From contig NZ_LNSB01000038.1 in the NCBI RefSeq assembly GCF_001468285.1, positions 1 through 53,101 of the forward strand: a stretch of 53,101 nucleotides of DNA, written 5' to 3'. Below the pieces are notes generated by a model. It ran no database searches and was not told the origin of the DNA. It worked only from the letters and a program-made list of their open reading frames with translations. Shown here piece after piece: positions 26,424 through 35,290 of the stretch. The stretch's first letter is position 1. The number at the start of each line of letters is the position of its first letter. This stretch comes from Sphingopyxis sp. HIX. Its GTDB lineage: Bacteria > Pseudomonadota > Alphaproteobacteria > Sphingomonadales > Sphingomonadaceae. Position numbers and translations under genes: made by a program.

Positions 26424-28091
26424 GTGACCGCGCTCTCCTCCCGCATCGCCGCTTTCGCCGACCGCTGGCCCAAGCTTCTGGCCCTGTTGCTCGGCGCCCT
26501 CTCGGCGACGGGGTTCGCGCCGCTCCACCTGTGGCCGCTGACTTTGATCGCGCTCGCGGGGTGGATGGCGCTGGTGGCGCGCGCTCCGAAGGGCTGGCGC
26601 GCGCTCGGTATCGGCTGGGCCTTCGGGGTCGGGCATTTCACGATCGGGCTGAACTGGATCGCGACCGCCTTCACCTATCAGGCGGCGATGCCCGCGTGGC
26701 TCGGGTGGATCGCGGTGGTGCTGCTGGCGCTGTATCTCGCCGTCTATCCCGCGCTCGCGGCGTGGGGGGCGTGGATGGTCGCGCGGTTCGGGAGCGGAAC
26801 GAGCGCCGCACCCACGCTGTCCTTCATCCTCGCCTTTGCCGCGCTCTGGACGCTGACCGAATGGCTGCGCAGCTGGGTCTTCACCGGTTTCGCATGGAAC
26901 CCGCTGAGCGCCAGCGTCACCCCGATGTCACCGTTGCTTTCGCCGACGCGGCTGGTCGGCACTTACGGCATGTCCGCGATCGTCATGCTGGCCGCCGGGT
27001 TTATCATTGTCCAGGCGGTGCAATGGCTGCCCGCATGGCGGCGGGCCCTCGGCCCTTCGCTGAAGGACGGCACGTTTCCGACCATCTTCCTTGGCGGCAT
27101 ATTGCTCGCCGTTGCGCTCATTGCCGGGATCTTCGTCCAAACCAGCGCGGTCGGCAATGTGGTGCACACCGCCGTCAGCTCGGCCGACGCGCCAAGACCG
27201 AAAAACATCCCCATCACCGTCGTCCAGCCCAATGTCGGGCAGCAGGACAAATGGGTCGGCGCAAAGGCCGACGCCAATTTCGCCAAGCTCGCGCGGCTGA
27301 CCGCGGCGAAGAGCGAGACCCCGCGGCTGATCCTGTGGCCCGAGGCGGCGATCCCCGACTATCTCGAGACCGGCTATCCCTTCGTCTATTACGACCGCTC
27401 GCCCGCCGCGGCGCGCGCGCGGCTGGTGGCGTTGATGAACGCGCAAGACCTGATGCTGCTCGGCGGGCTCAAGCTCGAATTCGACAAGACGGGCGACGCC
27501 ATCGGCGCGCGCAACGCGGTGCTGACGGTGCACGCCGACGGCAGCCTCGGCCCGCGCTACGACAAGGCGCACCTCGTCCCCTATGGCGAATATCTGCCGA
27601 TGCGGCCCTTGCTGTCGGCGATCGGACTTTCGCGCCTGGCCCCAGGCGACATCGATTTCTGGCCGGGACCGGGGCCGAGGACGCTCGACCTCGGCCGCTT
27701 CGGGAGGGCGGGGCTGCAGGTCTGTTACGAGATCATCTTTTCGGGGCAGGTCGTCGACCGCGCCCATCGCCCCGACTTTATCTTCAACCCCTCGAACGAC
27801 GCCTGGTTCGGCTCGTGGGGCCCGCCGCAGCATCTGGCACAGGCGCGGCTGCGCGCGATCGAGGAGGGGCTGCCCGTCATCCGATCGACCCCGACCGGGA
27901 TCAGCGCGGTGATCGACGCCGACGGCCGCATCCTCGATTCGGTCCCGATGCACCAGCCCGGGCGGATCGACACGGTGGTGCCGCCCGCGCACGCGCCGAC
28001 CTTGTTCGCGCGCTACGGCAATGCGCTGCCCGTCGGTTTTGCGCTGCTGCTGCTCGCGGCCGCCATTGCCTTTCGGCGGCGCGGGCGCTAA
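26424..28091 (+). CDS. lnt: Apolipoprotein N-acyltransferase Lnt
   Basis: The 555-residue inner-membrane enzyme adds the third acyl chain to lipoprotein N-terminal cysteine in the periplasm. N-terminal transmembrane helices occupy about 1-230; the nitrilase domain follows with catalytic triad E307 (ILWPEAAIPD), K381 (YDKAHLVPYGEYLP) and C434 (QVCYEIIF). A last hydrophobic helix is near the C-terminus. Start chosen at GTG 26424. An insertion-like hydrophobic stretch near 200-245 makes it longer than E. coli Lnt. The stop codon lies in a small GGGCGCT/AGCGCCC hairpin ahead of metK. Confidence 0.95.
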   Translation: MTALSSRIAAFADRWPKLLALLLGALSATGFAPLHLWPLTLIALAGWMALVARAPKGWRALGIGWAFGVGHFTIGLNWIATAFTYQAAMPAWLGWIAVVLLALYLAVYPALAAWGAWMVARFGSGTSAAPTLSFILAFAALWTLTEWLRSWVFTGFAWNPLSASVTPMSPLLSPTRLVGTYGMSAIVMLAAGFIIVQAVQWLPAWRRALGPSLKDGTFPTIFLGGILLAVALIAGIFVQTSAVGNVVHTAVSSADAPRPKNIPITVVQPNVGQQDKWVGAKADANFAKLARLTAAKSETPRLILWPEAAIPDYLETGYPFVYYDRSPAAARARLVALMNAQDLMLLGGLKLEFDKTGDAIGARNAVLTVHADGSLGPRYDKAHLVPYGEYLPMRPLLSAIGLSRLAPGDIDFWPGPGPRTLDLGRFGRAGLQVCYEIIFSGQVVDRAHRPDFIFNPSNDAWFGSWGPPQHLAQARLRAIEEGLPVIRSTPTGISAVIDADGRILDSVPMHQPGRIDTVVPPAHAPTLFARYGNALPVGFALLLLAAAIAFRRRGR

Positions 28092-28104
28092 CAGCGCCCC
28101 CGAC

Positions 28105-28120
28105 ATAAAGCTTCCTTTAT
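28105..28120. promoter_or_regulatory. Candidate SahR-type operator upstream of metK
   Basis: ATAAAG-CTTC-CTTTAT is a perfect 6-bp inverted repeat in an otherwise GC-rich region, centred 30 bp before the metK ATG. It resembles the ATAAAG/CTTTAT-type operators that I associate with SahR, the ArsR-family S-adenosylhomocysteine sensor of proteobacteria, but this recall needs checking. Confidence 0.55.
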
Positions 28121-28141
28121 ATTCGTTCCAAGAAGGCTCCC

Positions 28142-29368
28142 ATGCGCAACAGCTTCCTCTTCACTTCCGAAAGCGTGTCCGAAGGCCATCCCGACAAGGT
28201 CGCGGACCAGATCAGCGATTCGATCGTCGACCTGTTCCTGTCGAAGGACCCCGAGGCGCGCGTCGCGTGCGAGACGCTGACCACGACCCAGCTCGTCGTG
28301 CTCGCGGGCGAGATCCGCTGCAAGGGCGTGTTCGAGAATGACGAGTGGGCGCCGGGCGCGCTCGAGGAAATCGAGGCGACCGTGCGCAACACGGTCAGGG
28401 AAATCGGGTACGAGCAGGACGGCTTCCACTGGAAGACCTTCCGCTTCGAGAACAACCTGCACGCGCAGTCGGCGCATATCGCGCAGGGCGTCGACGAGAG
28501 CGGCGACAAGGACGAGGGCGCGGGCGACCAGGGCATCATGTTCGGCTATGCGTCGGACGAGACCCCCGACCTGATGCCCGCGACGCTCGATTACAGCCAC
28601 AAGATCCTCGAGCGCATGGCCGCCGACCGCAAGGCCGGCACCGCGCCCTTCCTCGAGCCCGACACCAAGAGCCAGGTCACCTTGCGCTACGCCAACGAGC
28701 GCCCGGTCGAGGCGACCGCGATCGTCGTGTCGACCCAGCATGCGCCGGGCTATTATTGGCACAATGGCGAAGGCGACGAGGCGAAGTACCAGGAGCTGCG
28801 CAAATATGTGCTCGGCGTGATCGCCGACGTGCTGCCCGCCGAGCTGCTGACCGCGAACACCGTCTATCACATCAATCCCACGGGCCGCTTCGAGATCGGC
28901 GGGCCCGACGGCGACGCGGGCGTCACCGGCCGCAAGATCATCGTCGACACATACGGCGGCGCCAGCCCGCACGGCGGCGGCGCGTTCAGCGGCAAGGACC
29001 CGACCAAGGTCGACCGTTCGGCGGCGTACATCACCCGCTATCTCGCCAAGAATATCGTCGCCGCGGGCCTCGCGCGCCGCTGCACGATCCAGCTCTCCTA
29101 TGCGATCGGCGTTGCCGAGCCGCTGTCGATCTATGTCGACCTGCACGGCACCGCCGCCGAGGGCGTCAGCGAAGCCGCGCTCGAAGCCGCGATCCCGCAA
29201 CTCGTGCGCCTGACGCCGAAGGGCATCCGCACCCACCTCGGCCTCAACAAGGCGATCTACAAGCAGACCGCGGCCTATGGCCATTTCGGCCGCACCGCGA
29301 CGGGCGAAGCCTTCCCCTGGGAGCGTACCGACCTGGTCGACAGGCTCAAGGCCGCGCTCGCCGGCTGA
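28142..29368 (+). CDS. metK: S-adenosylmethionine synthetase MetK
   Basis: The 408-residue enzyme makes SAM from methionine and ATP. All signatures are present: [16 protein letters not shown] near the N-terminus, [12 protein letters not shown] and [23 protein letters not shown] with the catalytic lysines and metal ligands. Length is slightly above the E. coli enzyme, as usual for alphaproteobacteria. An AAGAAGG ribosome-binding site precedes the ATG. It is 50 bp after lnt with a perfect inverted repeat between them, suggesting control in response to methyl-cycle metabolites (inference). Confidence 0.98.
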   Translation: MRNSFLFTSESVSEGHPDKVADQISDSIVDLFLSKDPEARVACETLTTTQLVVLAGEIRCKGVFENDEWAPGALEEIEATVRNTVREIGYEQDGFHWKTFRFENNLHAQSAHIAQGVDESGDKDEGAGDQGIMFGYASDETPDLMPATLDYSHKILERMAADRKAGTAPFLEPDTKSQVTLRYANERPVEATAIVVSTQHAPGYYWHNGEGDEAKYQELRKYVLGVIADVLPAELLTANTVYHINPTGRFEIGGPDGDAGVTGRKIIVDTYGGASPHGGGAFSGKDPTKVDRSAAYITRYLAKNIVAAGLARRCTIQLSYAIGVAEPLSIYVDLHGTAAEGVSEAALEAAIPQLVRLTPKGIRTHLGLNKAIYKQTAAYGHFGRTATGEAFPWERTDLVDRLKAALAG

Positions 29369-29404
29369 GCCTTTGCAGGCGCTTGCCATCGCCGCGCCGA
29401 TCTG

Positions 29405-29416
29405 ACAGCTAGCTGT
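29405..29416. promoter_or_regulatory. 12-bp perfect palindrome ACAGCTAGCTGT
   Basis: This palindrome ends 20 bp before the ATG of the exported hypothetical gene and contains the generally under-represented CTAG core. It could be an operator but there is no second copy in the window and it may be chance. Confidence 0.3.
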
Positions 29417-29436
29417 GGGGTCGGGAAGGATGCGCG

Positions 29437-30435
29437 ATGGCAAGCCGCTGGCATCTTATGGTTTTTTTGCTGGCGCCGCTTGTCGCCGCGATGGCGCCCG
29501 CCGCCGCGCAGGACAGATTGCCGGTCAAGCCGGGCAAGCCCTGGACGCATGCGCATAGCGGGATCACCATCCCTGCGGCGCTCGACGAGCTGCCCCGCGT
29601 GCGCGCGACGAGCTTCGCCGCGCCCGAGCTCGAGATCAGCCAGAATTTCGCGTCGGAGGACGGGCGCCAGTCGCTGACGCTGTCGATCTTTCGCGACACC
29701 AACGGCGCGGTGCCCCTGTGGTTCGCGCAGGCGCAGCGCGCGATCATACTGCGCGCCGACCTCAAGAACCCCGTGCTCGCGGTGCCGCCGCGTGCCTTCA
29801 CCCCGCCGGGGCAGGGCGCGGCGAGCGGCCTCAAGGCGGTCTATGCGCCGACCGAGGTCGAGGGCATCAAGAGCACCGGGGTCGCGCTGTTCGAGGTCGG
29901 CGACTGGTATGTCAAATTGCGCGCCAACAGCGCGACGCTGACGCCGCAGGACATGGCCGACTGGATGGAGGGCGTCATCGCCGAGCTGACGCTGCCCCCC
30001 GGCAGCGCGGCCGCGGCGGTGCCAGTCGCCGATTGCAAGCCCAAGCTCGCCAAGGCCGCCGAAGCCGGCAATTCGACGCTGACCGTCGCGGCGCTGACCG
30101 CCGGCGTGAAGAGCCCCGCGGCGCGGATCGAGGCGAAGCTCTGGTGCCTCGAGCGCGTGGTGCGCGGCAATTTCGCGGTCTATCGCCCCGACGGCGCGCG
30201 CGACCGCTACCTGCTGGCGAGCGGCGACAATGGCAAGGCCTTCCTCGTCCAGCCGCAGGGCAGCGGCCGCGCGCGCTATCATTCGGTCAATTTCCTGACC
30301 GCGCACCAGGCGACGATCATGCCCGCGCAAAGCCGCCTGCCCTCACCGCAGCGCGTGCTCGACATGGCCGAGGCGAAGCGCATGGTCACGGCGATCCCGA
30401 CCTGGCCGGTGCAACCGGCGCCCGTCCGGCCATAA
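29437..30435 (+). CDS. Exported hypothetical protein
   Basis: The 332-residue protein has a signal peptide (LMVFLLAPLVAAMAPAAAQ, cleavage probably after AAA near 24) and is otherwise soluble, beta-rich and low in motifs. Two cysteines (ADCKPKL and LWCLERV) could form a disulfide, in keeping with periplasmic location. No domain is recognised. It has a GGGAAGGATGCG region upstream with a plausible ribosome-binding site. It lies between metK and trmB on the same strand with gaps of 68 and 41 bp; no functional link is evident. Confidence 0.82.
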   Translation: MASRWHLMVFLLAPLVAAMAPAAAQDRLPVKPGKPWTHAHSGITIPAALDELPRVRATSFAAPELEISQNFASEDGRQSLTLSIFRDTNGAVPLWFAQAQRAIILRADLKNPVLAVPPRAFTPPGQGAASGLKAVYAPTEVEGIKSTGVALFEVGDWYVKLRANSATLTPQDMADWMEGVIAELTLPPGSAAAAVPVADCKPKLAKAAEAGNSTLTVAALTAGVKSPAARIEAKLWCLERVVRGNFAVYRPDGARDRYLLASGDNGKAFLVQPQGSGRARYHSVNFLTAHQATIMPAQSRLPSPQRVLDMAEAKRMVTAIPTWPVQPAPVRP

Positions 30436-30476
30436 AGCCCTTCCGCGCGCGGCCGCGCCGCGCTAACGCGCGCGGC

Positions 30477-31190
30477 ATGACTGCGTACAAGCCCGGCGAT
30501 CCGACCACGATCAACCGCCTCTATGGCCGTTCGAAAGGCAAACCCCTGCGCGCGGGGCAGCAGGACCTGGTCGACACGTTGTTGCCGCAGATCGCGGTGC
30601 CCGCCGAGGGCGAGGTCACCGCCGCGCGGCTGTTCGGCGAGGAACGCCCGCTGCATTTCGAAATCGGCTTCGGCGGCGGCGAGCATATGGCGGGGCGCGC
30701 CGACATGCTGCCCGACCATGGCTTCATCGGCGCCGAGCCCTTCATCAACGGGGTGGCGCAGGCGCTGGTCCATGTCGCGGGCGACCATGGCAAGAGCCTG
30801 CCGCTGGGCAATGTGCGCATCCACCATGGCGACGCGCTCGAGGTGCTGCGCCGCATTCCCGACGGCGCGCTCGCCTTCGCCTATCTGCTCCACCCCGACC
30901 CCTGGCCCAAGGCGCGCCATGCGAAGCGGCGGATGATGAACGACGGCCCGCTCGACCTGATCGCGGCGAAGCTGAAGCCCGGCGGCGAGTTCCGTTTCGG
31001 CACCGACCATCCCGTCTATCTCGAGCATGCGCTGATGGTGATGCGGCGTCACCGCCACCAATATGAATGGCTGGCGAAGGACGCCAAGGACTTCCTGACC
31101 CGCCCCGCGGGCTGGCCCGAGACGCGCTACGAAGCCAAGGCGCGCACCCTGGGGCACGAGGTCTGGTATTTTCGCTACCGGCGGCGCTGA
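30477..31190 (+). CDS. trmB: tRNA (guanine-N7-)-methyltransferase TrmB
   Basis: The 237-residue SAM-dependent enzyme methylates G46 in the tRNA variable loop. Signatures: FEIGFGGGEHMAGRA (SAM motif I, about 62-76), GAEPFINGVAQAL, and HPDPWPKARHAKRRMMN (about 141-157), the family hallmark; the C-terminal TRYEAKARTLGHEVWYFRY also matches. Start ATG at 30477. The stop is only three bases from the stop of the convergent DUF2520 gene, leaving no room for a terminator between them. Confidence 0.96.
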   Translation: MTAYKPGDPTTINRLYGRSKGKPLRAGQQDLVDTLLPQIAVPAEGEVTAARLFGEERPLHFEIGFGGGEHMAGRADMLPDHGFIGAEPFINGVAQALVHVAGDHGKSLPLGNVRIHHGDALEVLRRIPDGALAFAYLLHPDPWPKARHAKRRMMNDGPLDLIAAKLKPGGEFRFGTDHPVYLEHALMVMRRHRHQYEWLAKDAKDFLTRPAGWPETRYEAKARTLGHEVWYFRYRRR

Positions 31191-31193
31191 GAC

Positions 31194-32060
31194 CTAGCCG
31201 GTCAGGATCGCCCGCAGGTCGGGCGATATGGCTTTTCCGGATCGGGCGAGTTCGTCCAGCGTCGCCAGCGCCATCGCGCGATAGTCGGGGAGCAGGTCGG
31301 GACAGTCGCGCGCGATTGCGTCGAGATGGGTGCGGATCGTGTCGGCGTCGCCGCGCAGCAGCGGGCCCGACAGCGCGTCGAAGCCGTGTTCGAGGCTATT
31401 TTCCAGAGCCGCACGGACGAGCGGGGCGAGCAAGGCTTCGGGCTCGTCGGCGCCCGCGGCGCGGAGTGCGTGCGCGGCGCCGCTTATCAGCGTGACCAGA
31501 TGGTTCGCGGCGTGCGACAGCGCGGCGTGGTAGAGCGCGCGACGGTCCTCGGCGATCTCGACCGCGATGCCGCCGAGGAGGGAAACGAGGGTGCGCGCTT
31601 CGGCGAGGGCTTCGCTGTCGGGCGCGGTGATCGCGAAGCGCGCGCCGGCCATGCGCTCCACTTCCTGCGTCGGATCGCCAGTGAAGGTCATCGCGGGGTG
31701 CACCGCCGCGGTGAGCGCGCCGCGGGCGTGGAGCGGTGCGAGGATCGCGGCGCCGCTGCCGCCGCTGACGTGGCAGATAAAGGGTTCGGTGCCGGGCGCG
31801 AGGGCTTCGGCGAGCCCGGTCGCGACCTCGGCGAGCGCGGCATCGGCGACCGCGATGACGATCAGGTCGCAGCTTGCAATGAGGTCGGCGCCGTTATCCG
31901 CGACCGCACCGCCAACCGTAGCAGCGGCCTCGTGCACCCGGTCGAGCGAGCGTCCCCACAGCAGCACCGGCGCGGCCGAGCGCGGTGCGAGTGCCAGCGC
32001 CAACGCGCGCGCGACGCGGCCCGATCCGGCAATGCCGACGCGCTGGTAGCGGACGCCCAT
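31194..32060 (-). CDS. Rossmann-fold DUF2520 domain protein
   Basis: The 288-residue protein begins with a NAD(P)-binding fold (RVGIAGSGRVARALALALA, residues 7-25; ASCDLIVIAVADAAL) as in F420-dependent oxidoreductase or ProC-like proteins, and continues with the helical DUF2520 domain (HPAMTFTG, LYHAALSHAANHLVTLISGA, PLVRAALENSLEHGFDALSGPLLRGD). Family members resemble pyrroline carboxylate or ketopantoate reductases but the substrate is not known. The start overlaps the proline iminopeptidase stop by one base (TGATG), indicating coupled translation. Confidence 0.9.
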   Translation of the reverse strand: MGVRYQRVGIAGSGRVARALALALAPRSAAPVLLWGRSLDRVHEAAATVGGAVADNGADLIASCDLIVIAVADAALAEVATGLAEALAPGTEPFICHVSGGSGAAILAPLHARGALTAAVHPAMTFTGDPTQEVERMAGARFAITAPDSEALAEARTLVSLLGGIAVEIAEDRRALYHAALSHAANHLVTLISGAAHALRAAGADEPEALLAPLVRAALENSLEHGFDALSGPLLRGDADTIRTHLDAIARDCPDLLPDYRAMALATLDELARSGKAISPDLRAILTG

Positions 32061-33151
32061 CAGCCCGTAAGCTTTGGCAGCCCGTCCATGATCGCGGTCA
32101 GCGCGAGGGCGTTTTCGCGCTCCATCGCGCTGTGCCCGGCGTTGGTCACCACATAGGTCGCAGGCTCGACCCCCGCCCGGCGCAGCGCATCGACCAGCCG
32201 CGAGGCCTGCGTCAGCGGGCAGACCTGGTCGAAGCGGCCGTGGACGATATGCACCGGGATTTTCGCGAGCACATCGGCGCTGCCCAGCAGATGGCCGGGC
32301 TCGATGAACAGATTGTTCGCGAAATAATGCGCCTCGATCTGCGCGAAGCAGAGCGCGAAATCGGCGTCGCCGAACTTGCCCGTTGCCGCCGATTCGGGGA
32401 TCATGTTCGAGATCACGCCTTCCCAGAGCGACCAGGTGACCGCGGCGTGGAGCTGCTTGTCGCGCTCGGCGTCGCTCGCCGGGACCATGTCGAAGATGCG
32501 CTTGTACGCCGCCATGACGTCGCGGCGTTCCTCGACGGTCAGCACCGACAGAAGCTCGCCCCATTCCGCGGGATAGCTGATGTACGCGCCGGGCGCGGTG
32601 AGCGCATAGGGCGCCGCGTGCCAGGTCGCGGCATTGCCCTGGTAGAGATAGTCGAGATCCTCGGCCGCGCCGAGGAAGATGCCGCGCAGGATCAGGCTGG
32701 CGCAATGGCCGGGATGTTCGATGGCATAGGCCATGGCGAGCGTGCTGCCCCAGCTGCCGCCGAAGACGTGCATCCGGCCCGTGATGCCGAGCGCATCGCG
32801 CAATTTCTCGATATCGCCGATCAGGTCGGCGGTGGTGTTTTTGGCAAGCGCGACCGCGGGGCCCGCCGAGGCGACGGTCGGCTCGCTCTTGCCGCAGCCG
32901 CGCTGGTCGAACAGGATCACGCGGTAGCGCGCGGGGTCGAAGAAGCGCGCCATTTCGGGCGAACAGGCGCCGCCCGGCCCGCCGTGGAGGAACATCACCG
33001 GCTCGCCCGCGGGATTGCCATATTCCTCCCAATAGAGGCGGTGGTCGGGGTCGCTGTCGACCGCGAGATGCCCGGTGCGAAGCGCCGGCGTCGCGGGATG
33101 CACCCAGCCGTGGCCGATCTTGCTCGACGTTTCGAGGCGCGAGAAATCCAT
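32060..33151 (-). CDS. pip: Proline iminopeptidase
   Basis: The 363-residue alpha/beta hydrolase releases N-terminal proline from peptides in the cytoplasm. Features: oxyanion motif FLHGGPGGACS (54-64), DQRGCGKSEP (82-91), nucleophile S133 in FGGSWGSTLAM, acid in GRFDQVCPL and catalytic histidine in NAGHSAMER. There is no signal peptide. The ATG at 33151 is preferred because a GGGGGAGGGG site lies seven bases before it; a TTG two codons earlier is too close. It lies between the FKBP and DUF2520 genes in a compact operon. Confidence 0.94.
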   Translation of the reverse strand: MDFSRLETSSKIGHGWVHPATPALRTGHLAVDSDPDHRLYWEEYGNPAGEPVMFLHGGPGGACSPEMARFFDPARYRVILFDQRGCGKSEPTVASAGPAVALAKNTTADLIGDIEKLRDALGITGRMHVFGGSWGSTLAMAYAIEHPGHCASLILRGIFLGAAEDLDYLYQGNAATWHAAPYALTAPGAYISYPAEWGELLSVLTVEERRDVMAAYKRIFDMVPASDAERDKQLHAAVTWSLWEGVISNMIPESAATGKFGDADFALCFAQIEAHYFANNLFIEPGHLLGSADVLAKIPVHIVHGRFDQVCPLTQASRLVDALRRAGVEPATYVVTNAGHSAMERENALALTAIMDGLPKLTG

Positions 33152-33153
33152 GA

Positions 33154-33645
33154 TCAAGCCCCTCCCCCGATCGACAACAATTCGACGGTGAAGAGCAAAG
33201 TCGCGCCGCCGGGGATCGGGCCGCGGCCGCCGATGCCGTAGCCGAGGTCGTAGGGGATGGCGAATTCGACCTTGTCGCCGACCGCCATATATTGGACGCC
33301 CTCGGTCCAGCCCTTGATCACGCGGCTGAGCGGAAAGGTCGCGGGCTGGCCGCGCGCGACCGAGCTGTCGAATTCCGACCCGTCGACGAAGGTGCCGACA
33401 TAATGGACGGTGACCGCATCGTCCGCGCCGGGGCGCGGCCCCGCGCCCGTCCCCGCGATCCGGCGCCAGCGGAGCCCGCTTTCCATGACGTTCCAGCCAT
33501 TGCCCGCATGGCGCTCGGCGAGCGCCGCCGACTGGCGGTTGAGCCAGGCGGTGGTCACCTGCTGCGCCGGCGGCTCGCCCTGCGCCGCGGCGGGGGCGGC
33601 GAGCGTGAGCGCGGCAAGGAAGGACAAGGTGCGGGGCAAGGTCAT
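33154..33645 (-). CDS. Exported FKBP-type peptidyl-prolyl cis-trans isomerase
   Basis: The 163-residue protein has a signal peptide (LSFLAALTLAAPAAAQ, cleavage near 22) and one FKBP domain: VTVHYVGTFVDGSEFDSS, FPLSRVIKGWTEGVQYMAVGDKVEFAIPYDLGYG and LLFTVELL. It assists folding in the periplasm. A TAAGGAGATCGCG ribosome-binding site fixes the ATG at 33645; the longer open frame upstream reads through a palindromic repeat. It is first in the FKBP, pip, DUF2520 operon, with two bases between its stop and the pip start. Confidence 0.94.
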   Translation of the reverse strand: MTLPRTLSFLAALTLAAPAAAQGEPPAQQVTTAWLNRQSAALAERHAGNGWNVMESGLRWRRIAGTGAGPRPGADDAVTVHYVGTFVDGSEFDSSVARGQPATFPLSRVIKGWTEGVQYMAVGDKVEFAIPYDLGYGIGGRGPIPGGATLLFTVELLSIGGGA

Positions 33646-33757
33646 CGCGATCTCCTTAAGCGAAGACCGGGGCATAGCGGGGCGGAGCGTGGGTGCAATC
33701 CCTGTCGGCGGCAAGCAATGGTGGAAGGGCGGCTTTTGGAGTGGAGAGCGGGCGCAA

Positions 33758-33907
33758 TAATCCTCCCTGCGGCGAAGCCGTGGGGAGGGGGACCACCCGA
33801 AGGGTGGTGGAGGGGTCGATTTCATAAGCGTTAGTGTTTGGGGCGGCCACCCCTCCACCATGCTTCGCATGGTCCCCCTCCCCATCGCTTCGCGACAGGG
33901 AGGATTA
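33758..33907. repeat. Palindromic repeat element, TAATCCTCCC family, copy 2
   Basis: Two 58-bp arms (33758-33815 and 33850-33907) around a 34-bp centre. Ends are TAATCCTCCC and GGGAGGATTA. This is the element of 13873-14020 in inverted orientation: its left arm matches the reverse complement of that right arm and vice versa. Hairpin CCACCC/GGGTGG replaces CCGCCC/GGGCGG, a compensatory pair change. It lies between the FKBP operon promoter and the amidohydrolase stop. Confidence 0.9.
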
Positions 33908-33942
33908 GGATGTCCGCCACCGCCCGTTTCCGCCCCTTCCCC

Positions 33943-35214
33943 TCAATCCGCGATCCGTCCGCGCGCCATCACCCAGTCGACCTTTTCCAGCACGCGCACG
34001 TCGGCGAGCGGGTCGCCCGACACCGCGATCAGGTCCGCCGACATGCCGGGCGCGATGCGGCCGATTTCGCTTTCCATCGACAGCGCCTTCGCCGCCACGG
34101 TCGTGGCGCTCGCCAGCGCCTCGCGCGGGGTGAGGCCGTTGGCGACGAGCAGCGCGAATTCGCCGCCGTTCAGGCCGTGCTCGAACACCCCGGCGTCGGT
34201 GCCGAAGGCGACGGGGACGCCGAGCGCCTTGGCGCGCGTCACCGCCTTGCCGACGCTGCCCATCGTCATGCGCACCTTGGCCTCGACCGTCGGGGTGTAG
34301 ATGCCCTTGCCGAGCCGCGCCTTCACCCCCTCGAACGCCATCAGCGTGGGCACGAGATAGCTGCCCTTCGCCTTCATCACCTTCAGCGCGGCGTCGTCGG
34401 CGAAAGTGCCATGGTCGATCGTGTCGATGCCCGCCGCGGCGGCATCCTCGATCCCGCGCGCGCCGTGCGCATGCGCCATGACCTTGAGGCCCAGCGAATG
34501 CGCGGTGGCCGCGATGCTGTCGAGCTCGGCCTTGCTGAAATGCCCTTCGAGCCCGCGGCCCTGCTGCGACAGCACGCCGCCGGTCGCGGTGATCTTGATG
34601 ATGTCGGCGCCCGCGCGCGACGCCTTGCGCACCTTTTCGGCGCATTCGGTCGCGCCGGTGCAGGTATAGCCCTGGTCGAGCACGCCGTGGACATCCTCGC
34701 GAAAGCCCGTGACGTCGCCGTGGCCGCCGACGATCGACAGCGCCGGGCCCGCGGCGATGATGCGCGGCCCCTGGATGAAGCCGTTGGCGGTGCCGCGGCG
34801 CAGCGAGAAGGCGGTATATTGCGCCGACCCCGCCTCGCGCACCGTGGTGAAGCCCGCGCGCAGCGTGATGCCGGCGTTCTTGACGCCGACGACGACGCCC
34901 CATTCGTCGGGATCGACCGCCTCGCTGCGATAGTCGCCGCCGGGGTCGCCGGTCAGGTGGACGTGGAGATCGATGAGGCCGGGAAGCAGCGTCTTGTCGC
35001 CGAGATCGACGATCGCGGCATCGGCCGGCGCGGGCGCGCGGCCCTCGACGATCGAGACGATGCGGTCGTCGGCGACGGTGACCGTCGAGGCGCCGAGCGC
35101 GGGCTTGTCGGCGTCGGTTATGACGCGCCCGGCGTAGATGACTATGGTCTTGGCGTAGGCGGTGCCGCCCATGAGCGCGAGCGTCGCCGCGGCGACGAGT
35201 CCGAGTTTACGCAT
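33943..35214 (-). CDS. Exported metal-dependent amidohydrolase
   Basis: The 423-residue protein has a signal peptide (LGLVAAATLALMGGTAYA, cleaved near 21) and an imidazolonepropionase/prolidase-like amidohydrolase domain: IYAGRVITDADKPALG, metal ligands in LPGLIDLHVHLTGD, AHAHGARG, TIDHGTFADD and VAFGTDAGVFEHGLNGGEF. It would cleave an amide, peptide or cyclic bond in the periplasm; Xaa-Pro or Xaa-Arg dipeptidase-type members are the closest kind I can name. An AGGGGAAATCGG site fixes ATG 35214. It stands alone, flanked by repeats on both sides. Confidence 0.92.
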   Translation of the reverse strand: MRKLGLVAAATLALMGGTAYAKTIVIYAGRVITDADKPALGASTVTVADDRIVSIVEGRAPAPADAAIVDLGDKTLLPGLIDLHVHLTGDPGGDYRSEAVDPDEWGVVVGVKNAGITLRAGFTTVREAGSAQYTAFSLRRGTANGFIQGPRIIAAGPALSIVGGHGDVTGFREDVHGVLDQGYTCTGATECAEKVRKASRAGADIIKITATGGVLSQQGRGLEGHFSKAELDSIAATAHSLGLKVMAHAHGARGIEDAAAAGIDTIDHGTFADDAALKVMKAKGSYLVPTLMAFEGVKARLGKGIYTPTVEAKVRMTMGSVGKAVTRAKALGVPVAFGTDAGVFEHGLNGGEFALLVANGLTPREALASATTVAAKALSMESEIGRIAPGMSADLIAVSGDPLADVRVLEKVDWVMARGRIAD

Positions 35215-35290
35215 CCGATTTCCCCTGCTTTGTCGCGCCATCGTGGCGTGCCGGACGAGGGAGGGCAAGGGCCAAAGGGGGAGCCGGTTT

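Noticed and set aside
28083..28099. Terminator after lnt
   Set aside because: The GGGCGCT/AGCGCCC stem is perfect but has a 3-base loop with no T-run after it.
28092..28141. SAM riboswitch upstream of metK
   Set aside because: The 50-base leader is too short for the SAM-I fold and I could not match the conserved SAM-II or SAM/SAH pseudoknot cores.
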